Shown: positions 50,966-59,296 of the stretch, in pieces
How the letters are laid out: the number at the start of each line of letters is the position of its first letter
Numbering within the stretch: the first letter of the stretch is position 1
From: VRUE01 sp963698085
GTDB taxonomy: Bacteria > Actinomycetota > Thermoleophilia > Solirubrobacterales > 70-9
DNA: 64,000 nucleotides
NCBI GenBank assembly: GCA_963698085.1
Contig: OY969122.1
Span: forward strand, 186,001-250,000
Reading direction: 5' to 3'
Notes under the pieces: generated by a model
Databases searched by the model: none
Seen by the model: only the letters and a program-made list of their open reading frames with translations
What the model was told of the DNA's origin: nothing
Position numbers and translations under genes: made by a program

Positions 50966-52117
50966 CTACGCTGCCTGTTTGGCGGCGCCGTAGGTACGGT
51001 GCGTGTCGCGCACCGCGTCCCGATAGATGTCCTCGATCGAGACCCCGGCGTCGAGCGCTTCACGCGCCCGCTGGGCGCCGTTGCGCTCCGGCAACCGCGG
51101 CTCGATGCCCAGGGCCGAGCGCGCCGGCTGCGTCCACTCGAGCACCTCCTCGAGCACCGCGCGAGCCTCGACCTCCTCGCCACGGCGGAAGTCGATCAGC
51201 TTGCCGCTCATCCCGTGGCGGATCGCCCGCCAGAGGTTCTCCTCGATCTCGCGGTCGCGCAACGGCGCGCTGGAGCCTTCGTAGCCACGCTCGTCGTAAT
51301 CGAGCGCGGTTTGAGCGATGCAGGCCGCGATCAAAGCCGCCAGCCCGAAGGACTCCTCTCCCCGCGTTTGCGCATCGCAGATCCGCACCTCGACCGTGCC
51401 GAAAGCGTGGTGGGGGCGAACGCTCCACCAGAGCTGGGTCGACTCGACGGCGCTACCGGTGCGCTCCAGCATCGCGACGAACTCGGCATAGCTGTCCCAG
51501 TCGACGAACGGGCTGGGCACGCCGCAGCGGGGGAAAGTGCGGGTGAAGATCTCGGTGCGGACCGTGTGCAGCCCGCTGTCGTGGCGATCAAGAAATGGGG
51601 AGTTAGCCGAGACGGCAAGCAGCAGGGGCAGCAGCTCGCGCATCCAATCGCAGACTGCGAGTGCCCGGTCGGCGCCGCGCACGCCCATGTGGACATGCAT
51701 GCTCCAGGTGTTATTACGCTGCGCGACCCAACCCAGTTCTCGCCGCAGGCGGTTGTAGTGCGGGGTATCGATGATCCGCTGGTCGAGGTAGTTGGCCCAG
51801 GGGTGGGTGCCCATCGCCGCCAGTCCCAGGCCCATGCCGGCGGCCAGCTCGAAGAGCCGGCTGCGCCGATCCCGCTGGGCCTCCATCGCCGCCGCGAAGG
51901 TGTCCGACCGTCCGGAGCGGATCTCGATCTCCGAGGCGATCAGCTCGCCTGCCGCGGACTCGGCCAGCACCTCGTCTTTCTGGCACGCCGCGTAGAGGTC
52001 CTCGAAGCGATGCTCGAGCTCCAGGGTCGCCGGATTGACGATCGCGAACTCCTCCTCGAGGCCGATCGTGAAATCGGTGGATGACTCGAATCGCTCCCGA
52101 GCCAGGTCGAGGTCCAT
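50966..52117 (-). CDS. YbdK-family carboxylate-amine ligase (glutamate-cysteine ligase-like)
   Basis: This 383-residue member of the GCS2 fold includes FTIGLEEEFAIVNP (metal/ATP Glu), ELIASEIEIRSG, NTWSMHVHMGV (His), ANSPFLDRHDSGLHTVRTEI and HHAFGTVEVRICD (Arg). These are the landmarks of YbdK/EgtA-type ligases that join a carboxylate to an amine with ATP. Substrates vary (weak gamma-Glu-Cys ligase in E. coli, ergothioneine EgtA in mycobacteria); no thiol-biosynthesis neighbours give a clue. ATG 52117 is preferred to a TTG 6 bp upstream. Confidence 0.9.
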   Translation of the reverse strand: MDLDLARERFESSTDFTIGLEEEFAIVNPATLELEHRFEDLYAACQKDEVLAESAAGELIASEIEIRSGRSDTFAAAMEAQRDRRSRLFELAAGMGLGLAAMGTHPWANYLDQRIIDTPHYNRLRRELGWVAQRNNTWSMHVHMGVRGADRALAVCDWMRELLPLLLAVSANSPFLDRHDSGLHTVRTEIFTRTFPRCGVPSPFVDWDSYAEFVAMLERTGSAVESTQLWWSVRPHHAFGTVEVRICDAQTRGEESFGLAALIAACIAQTALDYDERGYEGSSAPLRDREIEENLWRAIRHGMSGKLIDFRRGEEVEARAVLEEVLEWTQPARSALGIEPRLPERNGAQRAREALDAGVSIEDIYRDAVRDTHRTYGAAKQAA

Positions 52118-52138
52118 GGACAAGAGCCAGCGGCCTTT

Positions 52139-52810
52139 CTAGGTCAGATAGAAGTAGAGCGCGTAGAGAAGGTCGACGGCTGGGCTGGAGGTGTGCACCG
52201 TCACCTCCGGAGGCACCTGCAGCAGCTGCTCGGAATAGTTGAAGATGATCTTAACCCCGGCCTCGACCAGACGGTCGGCCACGGCCTGTGCGGCGTCAGC
52301 CGGGACGGCGAGCACGCCAACCACGATCTCTTGCTCGGAGACGACCGCCTCCAGCTCGCCAAAGTCGCGTACCTCGAGGCTGCCTACCTCGCTGCCGACC
52401 ACCGCCGGGTCGATGTCGAACATGGCCACGACCTCGAACCCGTGGTCGGCGAAGATGTCGGAGCTGGCAATCGCCTGGCCGAGGTTGCCGGCGCCGAAGA
52501 GGGCGATGTTGTGCTGGCCCGAGGTGCGCAGGATCTTGCGGATCTCCGCCACCAGCGAGTCGACGTTGTAGCCGACCCCCCGCTTGCCGAACTTGCCGAA
52601 GCCCGAGAGATCGCGGCGGATCTGGGTCGGGTTGATGTGGGTGTAGTCCGAGAGTTCCTGCGAGGAGATCGTCTCCCGGCCCATCTTGCGCGCCTGCGTC
52701 AGCACCTGCAGGTAGCGCGAAAGGCGGGCCGCGACGCCCAGCGACAGCCGCTCGCCGTCGCCGATCAGTCCACCCGGCACCCCAAGCTCCTCCACGGCCT
52801 CCTCAATCAT
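52139..52810 (-). CDS. rex: Redox-sensing transcriptional repressor Rex
   Basis: The protein has 223 residues. The N-terminal winged helix (SRYLQVLTQARKMGRETIS, HINPTQIRRDLSGFGKFGKR) has the Rex GxFGxRGxGY block. A Rossmann domain binds NAD(H): NIALFGAGNLGQAIAS and the acidic FDIDP. The C-terminal helix carries AVDLLYALYFYL. Rex represses respiration and fermentation genes when NADH is low. ATG 52810 overlaps the upstream glutaredoxin-like gene by 8 bp; a 9-residue upstream extension is unlikely. No clear TTGTGAA-N4-TTCACAA operator was found in front of the unit. Confidence 0.94.
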   Translation of the reverse strand: MIEEAVEELGVPGGLIGDGERLSLGVAARLSRYLQVLTQARKMGRETISSQELSDYTHINPTQIRRDLSGFGKFGKRGVGYNVDSLVAEIRKILRTSGQHNIALFGAGNLGQAIASSDIFADHGFEVVAMFDIDPAVVGSEVGSLEVRDFGELEAVVSEQEIVVGVLAVPADAAQAVADRLVEAGVKIIFNYSEQLLQVPPEVTVHTSSPAVDLLYALYFYLT

Positions 52811-53060
52811 CGGCCCCCACAGTATCGAGACGCGCACGAACGGAGGTTTGGTCCAAGACCAGCTCCGAGACGATCTCGCCGTTCAGCTCGAGCACGGGTA
52901 TGCGCTCGAGCATGCTCCGCAGCAGCGCTTCGTCGCTCTCGATGTCGACCTCGTGCAGCTCGAAGCGGTAGCCCTCGCCGTGCAGTGCGACGAGCTCTTC
53001 GAGCGCTTGCTCGCACAGGTGGCAGCCCGGACGCGAGTAGAGGACGAGCTGCGTGCTCAT
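52803..53060 (-). CDS. Glutaredoxin-like protein
   Basis: This 85-residue thioredoxin-fold protein with YSRPGCHLCEQALEEL (a CxxC preceded by Pro-Gly) and RIPVLELNGEIVSE (the cis-Pro loop) fits the small DUF836/glutaredoxin-like group common in Actinobacteria upstream of rex. ATG 53060 fits the family N-terminus (MSTQLVLYSR); the open frame upstream is unrelated. Coupling to rex suggests a redox role. Confidence 0.88.
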   Translation of the reverse strand: MSTQLVLYSRPGCHLCEQALEELVALHGEGYRFELHEVDIESDEALLRSMLERIPVLELNGEIVSELVLDQTSVRARLDTVGADD

Positions 53061-53124
53061 CGCAAACGTTCCTGCTTCGCTCCCGGCGCGAAGAACCAGA
53101 GATGCACGCTTGGTCGCTCCGCAC

Positions 53125-54132
53125 TCACAGCGGGATCGGCGGTCGGCTGCTGGGGAAGGCGTCATAGGAGAGGTAGTCCGGATAGGGGAGCACCGGGGCG
53201 AAGCGGGCGGCGGAGGCGATCATCGCGGCGTTGTCGGTGCACAGCGACAGCGGCACCAGCTTCAGCCGCACGCCTTCTTTCTTGCAAAGCGCCGCGACCG
53301 CGGCGCGCAGCGGGCCGTTGGCGGCGACGCCGCCGCCAAGCGCCACCGCCTCCCAATCCCCCCGCTTCAGCGCCCGCTTCAGTTTCGCCGTCAGCTGCCC
53401 GACGGCTGCCGCTTGAAAGCTTGCCGCGAGGTCGGCGCGCCGTTCGCCCACCCCCTCGGGCCCTAGGTCGCGGCAAAGGTAGACGAGGGCGGTCTTCAGC
53501 CCGCTGAAGCTGAAGTCCAGTCCGGGGTCCCGCGCCATCGCCACGGGCAACTCGAATGCCGCGGGGTCACCGGCCGCGGCCAGCTTCTGCAGCGCCGGCC
53601 CGCCCGGGAAGCCGAGGCCGAGCAGACGGGCGACCTTGTCGAAGGCCTCGCCGGCGGCGTCGTCGAGCGTCTGGCCGAGCAGCTCGTGGCCGCTGTGGTC
53701 ACGCACTCCCGCCAGCAGGGTGTGGCCTCCGCTCGCCACCAGGCAGAGGAAGGGCGGCTCGAGCGGCTCGGGGGCGAGGAAGTTGGCGGCGACGTGCCCC
53801 TGTAGGTGGTCGATCGGGATCAGCGGCAGCCGCCGTGGCGCGGCGATCGCCTTCGCCGTGCTGAGGCCGACCAGCAGCGCGCCGATCAGGCCGGGCCCAG
53901 CGGTAACCGCGACGGCATCGATCTCCTCCAGGGCGACGCCCGCCTCCTCCAGCGCCGCCTCGATCAGCGGCGTCGTCAGCTCGAGGTGATGGCGGGAAGC
54001 CACCTCGGGCACGATCCCACCGAACTTCGCGTGCGCCTCGTCCTGCGAGGAGATCAGGTTCGAGAGGATTTCCGCCCCGTCGACGACGGCGGCGCAGGTG
54101 TCGTCGCAGGAGGTCTCGACCGCGAGAATCAC
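53125..54132 (-). CDS. tsaD: tRNA N6-adenosine threonylcarbamoyltransferase TsaD
   Basis: This 335-residue catalytic subunit of t6A37 synthesis has MILAVETSCDDT (ASKHA phosphate loop), SRHHLE (the His pair for metal), DHLQGHVAAN, and CLVASGGHTLL. DNAAMIA near the C-terminus completes the actin-like ATPase site. The start is GTG 54132. The neighbours rimI, tsaB and tsaE complete the threonylcarbamoyl-transfer set; the TsaC/Sua5 enzyme is outside the window. Confidence 0.96.
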   Translation of the reverse strand: MILAVETSCDDTCAAVVDGAEILSNLISSQDEAHAKFGGIVPEVASRHHLELTTPLIEAALEEAGVALEEIDAVAVTAGPGLIGALLVGLSTAKAIAAPRRLPLIPIDHLQGHVAANFLAPEPLEPPFLCLVASGGHTLLAGVRDHSGHELLGQTLDDAAGEAFDKVARLLGLGFPGGPALQKLAAAGDPAAFELPVAMARDPGLDFSFSGLKTALVYLCRDLGPEGVGERRADLAASFQAAAVGQLTAKLKRALKRGDWEAVALGGGVAANGPLRAAVAALCKKEGVRLKLVPLSLCTDNAAMIASAARFAPVLPYPDYLSYDAFPSSRPPIPL

Positions 54133-54148
54133 GAGTACGGGATTCCCT

Positions 54149-54568
54149 CTAGCCCAACCACATGATCAGGGCGTCCTCGCCGTTGTCCTGGTAGTAGCGA
54201 GGCCGCACCCCGGCCGAGCGGAAGCCGAGCTTCTCGTACATCGCGATCGCGTCGCGGTTGGATACCCGCACCTCGAGGGTGAAGGGAAGCTCGTCCCCCG
54301 CCTCGGCGATCAGCCGGGAGATCAGGCTGCTGGCGACCCCCCGCCGGCGCCGCTGCGGCGCCACGGCGACGTTCATCACGTGCCAGACGCGGTCATAGCG
54401 AGAACAGACGAGGTAGCCGAGCAGCTCGTTGCCCTCGGTCGCGGCGAGGCATATTCCCGACGACTTGGACAGCTCGAGGACGAACATCGCCAGCGACCAG
54501 GGCGCGGGGAAGGAACGCCGCTCGATCGAGATCACCGCCGGCAGGTCGCTGTAGGCAAGCCGCCGCAC
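54149..54568 (-). CDS. rimI: Ribosomal protein-alanine N-acetyltransferase RimI
   Basis: This GNAT acetyltransferase of about 139 residues has a family N-terminus RRLAYSDLPAVISIERRSFPAPWS, acetyl-CoA loop VAPQRRRRGVASSLISRL, and a C-terminal EVRVSNRDAIAMYEKLGFRSAG. GTG 54568 is chosen because homologues begin directly before RRL; earlier in-frame starts (GTG 54616, ATG 54634) would overlap tsaB by 29-47 bp. RimI acetylates ribosomal protein S18 and is usually linked with tsaB and tsaD. Confidence 0.92.
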   Translation of the reverse strand: MRRLAYSDLPAVISIERRSFPAPWSLAMFVLELSKSSGICLAATEGNELLGYLVCSRYDRVWHVMNVAVAPQRRRRGVASSLISRLIAEAGDELPFTLEVRVSNRDAIAMYEKLGFRSAGVRPRYYQDNGEDALIMWLG

Positions 54569-54587
54569 CGGCGGATCGCCGCTCAGC

Positions 54588-55295
54588 TCACTCGGCTGCT
54601 TGGAGAGAGTCTCGCTCACGCCACCGTTCTGCATCGGGGGGCCTCATGTAGTTCGGCGCCAGGGACCCGGATTCGTCCTCGCCCGACGTCGCCGCCGCGA
54701 GTGCGCAGATGTGCCGCGCGGCGACGCGATGCACGGGGTCGGCGCCGTCCGGGATCTCGACTTTCCGACTCGTCAGCTGCTGCCGAAATCGTACCGCGCC
54801 CGACCCCCCGCACAGGGTCGCGTCGTGCAGCCTCCTGATCCGCTCGCCGAGCTCCTCGGGGGAGCTCAGCGTCGGCCCCCAGAGCCGCTCGCCGCTCGCC
54901 GCGTAGAGCGCCGCGGCGACCTCGCCACGGCGCGCGTCGAGGGCGACGAGGCGGCCCTTTGCCCCCGCCACCTCGCCCAACCCCCGCGCGAGGGCGTCCA
55001 GGGTGCCGATTCCGCTCAACGGCAGGCCCCGGCTCAGCCCCAGCGCGCGTGCCGTCGCGATGCCAACCCGCAAGCCGGTGAAGGAGCCGGGACCGACGCC
55101 GACCGCAATCCGTTCGACCGCCGTCCAACCGCCGGCGGCCTCCACAGCCCGCTCGATCTCGGTGAGCAGCGCGGAGGTGTGCTGCGGACCCCCCTTCTCA
55201 GAGAGCCCGCGCAGCGCCTCGTAGAGGACTTCGCCCTCGCGTACCGCCGCGACGGCGGTGTCGCTGGTCGCGGTGTCGAAGCCGACTACGGTCAG
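54588..55295 (-). CDS. tsaB: TsaB, tRNA threonylcarbamoyladenosine scaffold protein; CTG start likely
   Basis: This 235-residue inactive ASKHA-fold partner of TsaD has N-terminus TVVGFDTATSDTAVAAV and VGPGSFTGLRVGIATARAL, the family signature. The usual N-terminal strand lies upstream of the first ATG/GTG/TTG (GTG 55145), which would cut off 50 residues including the phosphate-loop homologue. The only start for the full protein is CTG 55293-55295, overlapping the stop of the preceding gene as CTGA. It is the second such case in this window. Confidence 0.9.
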   Translation of the reverse strand: MTVVGFDTATSDTAVAAVREGEVLYEALRGLSEKGGPQHTSALLTEIERAVEAAGGWTAVERIAVGVGPGSFTGLRVGIATARALGLSRGLPLSGIGTLDALARGLGEVAGAKGRLVALDARRGEVAAALYAASGERLWGPTLSSPEELGERIRRLHDATLCGGSGAVRFRQQLTSRKVEIPDGADPVHRVAARHICALAAATSGEDESGSLAPNYMRPPDAERWRERDSLQAAE

Positions 55296-55669
55296 CGGTT
55301 GGGAACGAAGAAGTTGAAGACGCCGACCCTTTTACCTTCCACGAACCAGGTCACCTGGTGTTTGCCGGGGATGTTGGTGGTGATTTTGTTGACGTAGAGC
55401 GTGCCTTTGAGCGCCTCCTGTTTCGGCGCGCAAAGGTTTTTTTTCGTCGGGAACTTGACGCACACCGTGTAAAAGACGTCGGCCTGGTTGCTGCGGAAGA
55501 ACGCACCCTTTTTGCGCGGCTTCTGGCAGATGTGGGACGGTTTCGCTTTCTGGGAGAGACCACAGGCGACGTAATGCTTGAATGCGGCACCCTGCGCCGT
55601 GGCGGGAGCGGCACTGGCAAGGATCGCGATCCCCAGTCCAATCGCCATCAGCGTCTTCAGTCCCTTCAT
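55292..55669 (-). CDS. Small secreted protein inserted between tsaE and tsaB
   Basis: This 125-residue protein has signal peptide MKGLKTLMAIGLGIAILASA, cleaved after ATA. The mature part is basic and beta-rich, with four Cys (VACGLSQ, HICQKPR, TVCVKFP, NLCAPKQ), likely two disulfides. It ends KHQVTWFVEGKRVGVFNFFV, an Ig-like edge. The GAAGGAGG ribosome site is 8 bases before ATG 55669. Its stop overlaps the tsaB start. There is no functional link to t6A in its sequence; the position may simply exploit the operon promoter. Confidence 0.75.
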   Translation of the reverse strand: MKGLKTLMAIGLGIAILASAAPATAQGAAFKHYVACGLSQKAKPSHICQKPRKKGAFFRSNQADVFYTVCVKFPTKKNLCAPKQEALKGTLYVNKITTNIPGKHQVTWFVEGKRVGVFNFFVPNR

Positions 55670-55739
55670 GTAGCGCGTCCCTCCTTCGGTTGCGTGGTCG
55701 CAGCGATGCTACAGGGCAACATCCCCCTCCGAAACACCT

Positions 55740-56180
55740 CTATTCGGGGGCCGATGCGCTGGCCACCTGAACCTTGCGCTCGTCCCCCCCGAGATGGGTG
55801 ATGCGGACATCCAACACCCGCCGCCCGGCGAGCTCCGGCTCCGCTGCCGCCGGCCACTCGACAAAGGCAACCGAGGCATCGTCGAGATAGTCCTCGAGCA
55901 ACGCCGGGTCCTCACCCTCGATTCCGCCGAGCCGGTAGAGGTCGAGATGGGAGACAGGAATCCGGCCGCCGTAGCGCTGCCCGATCGTGAAGGTGGGTGA
56001 GGTGACCGGTCCCTCGACCCCGAGCGCCCGGCAGGCGCCCCGAATCAGCGTCGTCTTGCCGGCGCCCAGCTCGCCGCTGATGACGACGACATCACCCGGG
56101 CCCAGACGTGCGGCGAGCTTCTGCCCGACCGCTTCGGTCTCGGCGGCGGAACCGCTGCGAACCGTCTCCACGGATCTCAA
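55740..56180 (-). CDS. tsaE: TsaE, ATPase of the t6A complex
   Basis: This 146-residue P-loop protein has ISGELGAGKTTLIRG (Walker A), TSPTFTIGQRY (switch I-like), DLYRL and FVEWPAAAE. TsaE hydrolyses ATP to reset the TsaBD complex. The start is TTG 56180, overlapping the uracil-DNA glycosylase stop as TTGA; GTG 56171 is possible. It is followed by the small secreted gene, then tsaB, rimI and tsaD. Confidence 0.94.
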   Translation of the reverse strand: MRSVETVRSGSAAETEAVGQKLAARLGPGDVVVISGELGAGKTTLIRGACRALGVEGPVTSPTFTIGQRYGGRIPVSHLDLYRLGGIEGEDPALLEDYLDDASVAFVEWPAAAEPELAGRRVLDVRITHLGGDERKVQVASASAPE

Positions 56181-56857
56181 CCGAAGAGGTCGAGCTGGTC
56201 GGCGGGAGGCTGCGGCGGACCTGGCGCCGGCGCCTCCTCGATCTCCTCCTCCGGGTCGGCGCCGCCCGGGGGCGGGCCGGCGAGAAGCTTGGGTAACAGC
56301 TCGAAGTCAGCGCGCAGGGTCTCCTTGACCGCCGGCGTGCGAAGCGCGGCTGCCGGATGGAAGAGCGGCAACAGGAAGACGGTGCAGCCGCCGAGCTCGT
56401 GTACCTGCGGCGTTCCCCGTACCCGCGTGATCCCGGCCGGGTTGCCACTCAGCAGCTTGGTCGCAAAGTTGCCCAGCGTGCAGACGACCCGCGGCTCGAT
56501 CAGCCGCACCTGCTCGAACAGGTAGGGCCGGCAGGCCTCTATCTCCACGGGCTGAGGGTCGCGGTTTCCCGGCGGCCGGCTCTTCAGCACGTTGGCGATG
56601 AACACGTCCTCCCTCGAGAGGCCGATGCCTTCCAGCAACTGGTTGAGCAGCTGCCCGGCGCGGCCGACGAAGGGCAGTCCCTGGCGGTCCTCTTCGGCCC
56701 CCGGCGCCTCACCGACGAACATCACCTCGGCGTCCGCGTCGCCCGCACCGAACACGGCCTTGGTCCGGGTCTCGTGCAGCGGGCACTTGGTGCACGCCTG
56801 AACCTCTTTGTAGAGGTCGACCAGCTCGGCGCGCCGTTCCTCGGTCGTCAGACCCAT
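56177..56857 (-). CDS. Uracil-DNA glycosylase, family 4 (iron-sulfur)
   Basis: This 226-residue enzyme removes uracil from DNA. Four Cys for a 4Fe-4S cluster: ACTKCPLH (two, near residues 22 and 25), IEACRPYL and VVCTLGNFA. Motif 1 GEAPGAEEDRQGLPFVGRAG and motif 3 LFHPAAAL are typical of UDGa. The C-terminal 45 residues are a Pro/Glu-rich tail ending QLDLFG, which resembles a beta-clamp-binding motif (QLxLF); that would tie repair to replication (inference). It is coupled to tsaE. Confidence 0.93.
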   Translation of the reverse strand: MGLTTEERRAELVDLYKEVQACTKCPLHETRTKAVFGAGDADAEVMFVGEAPGAEEDRQGLPFVGRAGQLLNQLLEGIGLSREDVFIANVLKSRPPGNRDPQPVEIEACRPYLFEQVRLIEPRVVCTLGNFATKLLSGNPAGITRVRGTPQVHELGGCTVFLLPLFHPAAALRTPAVKETLRADFELLPKLLAGPPPGGADPEEEIEEAPAPGPPQPPADQLDLFG

Positions 56858-56876
56858 CGCCGCTGGATGGTAGGCG

Positions 56877-57779
56877 CTAGGGCAGCGGCTCCCAGTCCCA
56901 GGCCTGCTTGGAGGACAAGCCGTCCTTCTGCTCCATATAGAGGCGGAACTCAGTCAGCTCTTCGGGCTCGACGCCATAAACGTGTTCGGCCTCGGGGAAG
57001 CGGTGCGAGCGAACCTCCTCTGCGTAACGCCCGACGCCCTCGACCATCGCGGCGTGGATCTCCGCGTAGCGCTTGACGAATTTGGGTGAGCGGCCGGTCG
57101 TGATCCCGAGCAGGTCGTGGTAGACCAGCACCTGGCCGGCAGTCGCCGAGCCGGCGCCAATGCCGATTGCCGGGACCTCGAGCTTCTCGACGATCGCCTC
57201 GGTAATTGCGGCTGGCACGGCCTCGAAGACGATCGCGAAGCAGCCGACCGACTGCAGGGCTAGAGCATCCTCGAGCAGCTGGATCGCACCCTGGGCGGTC
57301 TTGCCCTGGGTCTTGTAGCCGCCGAGGGCGGTAGCCGTCTGCGGCGTCAGCCCGACGTGGCCCATCACCGGGATGCCGGCACGGACGATCGCCCGTGCCC
57401 GCTCCACCGAAGTCCCCCCCGCCTCCAGCTTGACCACCTGGCAGCCGGTCTCCTTGACCAGGCGCTGGGCGCTCTGAACAGCCAGCTCGTTGCTGGCCTC
57501 ATAGCTGCCCATCGGCATGTCGCCGACCATCAGCGGCGTCTTCAGGCCACGGCGAACTGCTTTGCCGAGCATGATCATCTCGTCCATCGAGACCGGCTCG
57601 GTCCCGGGGTAGCCGAGCACGACCATCGCCGCCGTGTCGCCGACCAAAACGAGGTCGACGCCCACCTCCTCAGCAACGCGCGCCGAGGGGTAATCGTAGG
57701 CGGTGACCATCACGATCGGCTCACCGGCCTCCTTCATCTCGGCCAGGCGGGGCAGGGTGACGGGCTGACGATCACTCAT
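56877..57779 (-). CDS. panB: 3-methyl-2-oxobutanoate hydroxymethyltransferase
   Basis: This 300-residue TIM-barrel enzyme transfers a hydroxymethyl group from methylene-THF to ketoisovalerate in pantothenate synthesis. VTAYDYPSARVAEE, VLVGDTAAMVVLGY (metal Asp), VKLEAGG and IPVMGHVGLTPQ are the family landmarks. ATG 57779 overlaps the panD stop (ATGA). It is the third gene of panC-panD-panB on the minus strand. Confidence 0.96.
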   Translation of the reverse strand: MSDRQPVTLPRLAEMKEAGEPIVMVTAYDYPSARVAEEVGVDLVLVGDTAAMVVLGYPGTEPVSMDEMIMLGKAVRRGLKTPLMVGDMPMGSYEASNELAVQSAQRLVKETGCQVVKLEAGGTSVERARAIVRAGIPVMGHVGLTPQTATALGGYKTQGKTAQGAIQLLEDALALQSVGCFAIVFEAVPAAITEAIVEKLEVPAIGIGAGSATAGQVLVYHDLLGITTGRSPKFVKRYAEIHAAMVEGVGRYAEEVRSHRFPEAEHVYGVEPEELTEFRLYMEQKDGLSSKQAWDWEPLP

Positions 57780-58171
57780 GAGAGCACCTCTTGTGAGAGC
57801 AGCACCTCCGGGTGGCTATCGACGGCGATCGAGGCGTTCTCATCGTCGACGTGGACGACCACCGGCGAATAGGTCTCGAGATCACTCTCGTCGTAGGCGC
57901 CGAAGGAGGCGACGATGATCTTGTGCCCGGGGCGGGTCAGATGGGCGGCGGCGCCGTTGACCTGCATCGTGCCCGAGCCCGGCTCGCCGTCGATCACGTA
58001 AGTAACGAAGCGAGCGCCATTGTCGATGTCCCAGACGTGGACCTGCTCGTTGGTGATCAGGTCTGCTTGGGCCATCAACTCGGTGTCGACCGTGATGCTG
58101 CCGATGTAGTCGACGTCGCAGTCGGTCACCGTCGCCCGGTGGATCTTGGACTTGAGCATCTGTCTCTGCAT
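57776..58171 (-). CDS. panD: Aspartate 1-decarboxylase proenzyme
   Basis: This 131-residue proenzyme makes beta-alanine. It is self-cleaved between Gly and Ser in DYIGSI, producing the pyruvoyl group. LKSKIHRATVTDCDVDYIGS and NGARFVTYVI are typical. ATG 58171 overlaps the panC stop (ATGA); a later ATG at 58159 matches the usual start (MLKSKIHRA) equally well. Confidence 0.95.
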   Translation of the reverse strand: MQRQMLKSKIHRATVTDCDVDYIGSITVDTELMAQADLITNEQVHVWDIDNGARFVTYVIDGEPGSGTMQVNGAAAHLTRPGHKIIVASFGAYDESDLETYSPVVVHVDDENASIAVDSHPEVLLSQEVLS

Positions 58172-59085
58172 CAGGACCCTGCCTCTCTCGCGCCGTCGCC
58201 AGCGATTGTCACGTTGTCGATCAACCGCGCCGGGCCGACCCTGGCCGCGACCGCGATCAGTACCGGCCGGCCATCGGACTCGGCCACCGGCTGCAAGTTC
58301 TCTGCATCGCGAGCCTCGAGGTACTCGGGCTCGATTCCCGCCGCCTCCAGCTCGCTCCGAGCCGCCTCGATTCCGGCCGCGAGCGAGCCCTCCGCGGCGA
58401 CTCGCTCGACCGTGCGGAGCGCCCGCGAGAGCGCCGTCGCCTGTTGGCGCTCAGCAGCGCTCAGGTAGGCGTTGCGCGAGCTCATTGCCAGCCCGTCGGG
58501 CTCGCGCACGATCGGCAGCGCCGCGATCCGTACCGGGATGTCGAGGTCACGCACCATGTGGCGGATCACGGTCACCTGCTGGGCGTCCTTCTGGCCGAAG
58601 TAGGCAACGTCGGGCTGGACGGAGTTGAGGAGCTTGGCGACGACCGTGGTGACGCCGCGGAAGTGCTCGGGGCCGCGCCGGCTCGGATCGCCGCAGAGAA
58701 CCTCGGTGAGCCCGGAGACCTCAACCACGGTCGAGAAACCACCCGGGTAGACCTCCTCGAGGGCGGGTGCGTAGATCAGGTCGACGCCGGCTTCGGCGGC
58801 CAGCTCCGCGTCGCGGCCCTCGTCACGCGGATAGCGGTCGAAGTCCTCTCCCGGCCCGAACTGAGCCGGGTTGACGAAGAGGCTCATGACGACAACGTCG
58901 CACTCGGCGCGGGCGGCACGCAGCAGCGAGAGGTGGCCCTCGTGCAGGGAGCCCATCGTCGGCACCAGGCCAACCGACCGCCCTTCGCGACGAATGGAGG
59001 CAAGCTGCTGCCGCAGCTCGTCCTTAGTGCGGACGAACTTCACGCCTGCTCTTGCATGCGGTGGCTCAGTCAGTACGAGGTTCAT
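58171..59085 (-). CDS. panC: Pantothenate synthetase
   Basis: This 304-residue enzyme joins pantoate and beta-alanine with ATP. GLVPTMGSLHEGHLSLLRAA (HxGH), VVMSLFVNPAQFGPGEDF, YFGQKDAQQV and REPDGLAMSSRNAYL are the class I ligase signatures. It begins at ATG 59085 and is the first gene of the panC-panD-panB operon, so the whole branch except ketopantoate reductase is present. Confidence 0.96.
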   Translation of the reverse strand: MNLVLTEPPHARAGVKFVRTKDELRQQLASIRREGRSVGLVPTMGSLHEGHLSLLRAARAECDVVVMSLFVNPAQFGPGEDFDRYPRDEGRDAELAAEAGVDLIYAPALEEVYPGGFSTVVEVSGLTEVLCGDPSRRGPEHFRGVTTVVAKLLNSVQPDVAYFGQKDAQQVTVIRHMVRDLDIPVRIAALPIVREPDGLAMSSRNAYLSAAERQQATALSRALRTVERVAAEGSLAAGIEAARSELEAAGIEPEYLEARDAENLQPVAESDGRPVLIAVAARVGPARLIDNVTIAGDGAREAGS

Positions 59086-59135
59086 GAGGGTCCATGCCCA
59101 TCGGGGTCACGGCCGAAAGCTCAGTATAGGCACTT

Positions 59136-59296
59136 GGGGTTCGTCCTAAAACCCTCGCGCACGCCTGGCGGCGGCGGACCGGCACGGTGCGGCGTCCTCA
59201 GTCGGCCAAATAGCGCTGCTATTTGGCCTCCCTGCGTCCTTGCCCCGCTTGGCCCGGCGCTCGCCAGTCGCACACGCGGGTTTCATGACGAACCCC
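59136..59296. repeat. 161-bp imperfect palindromic element
   Basis: Terminal 19-bp arms GGGGTTCGTCCTAAAACCC (59136-59154) and its near-reverse complement (59278-59296) match at 16-17 positions. The centre is a perfect 11-bp stem GGCCAAATAGC (59204-59214) with 59218-59228. Between them the two halves show patchy complementarity. It fills most of the 210-bp gap between panC and the acetyltransferase gene and touches the latter's stop codon. Confidence 0.7.
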
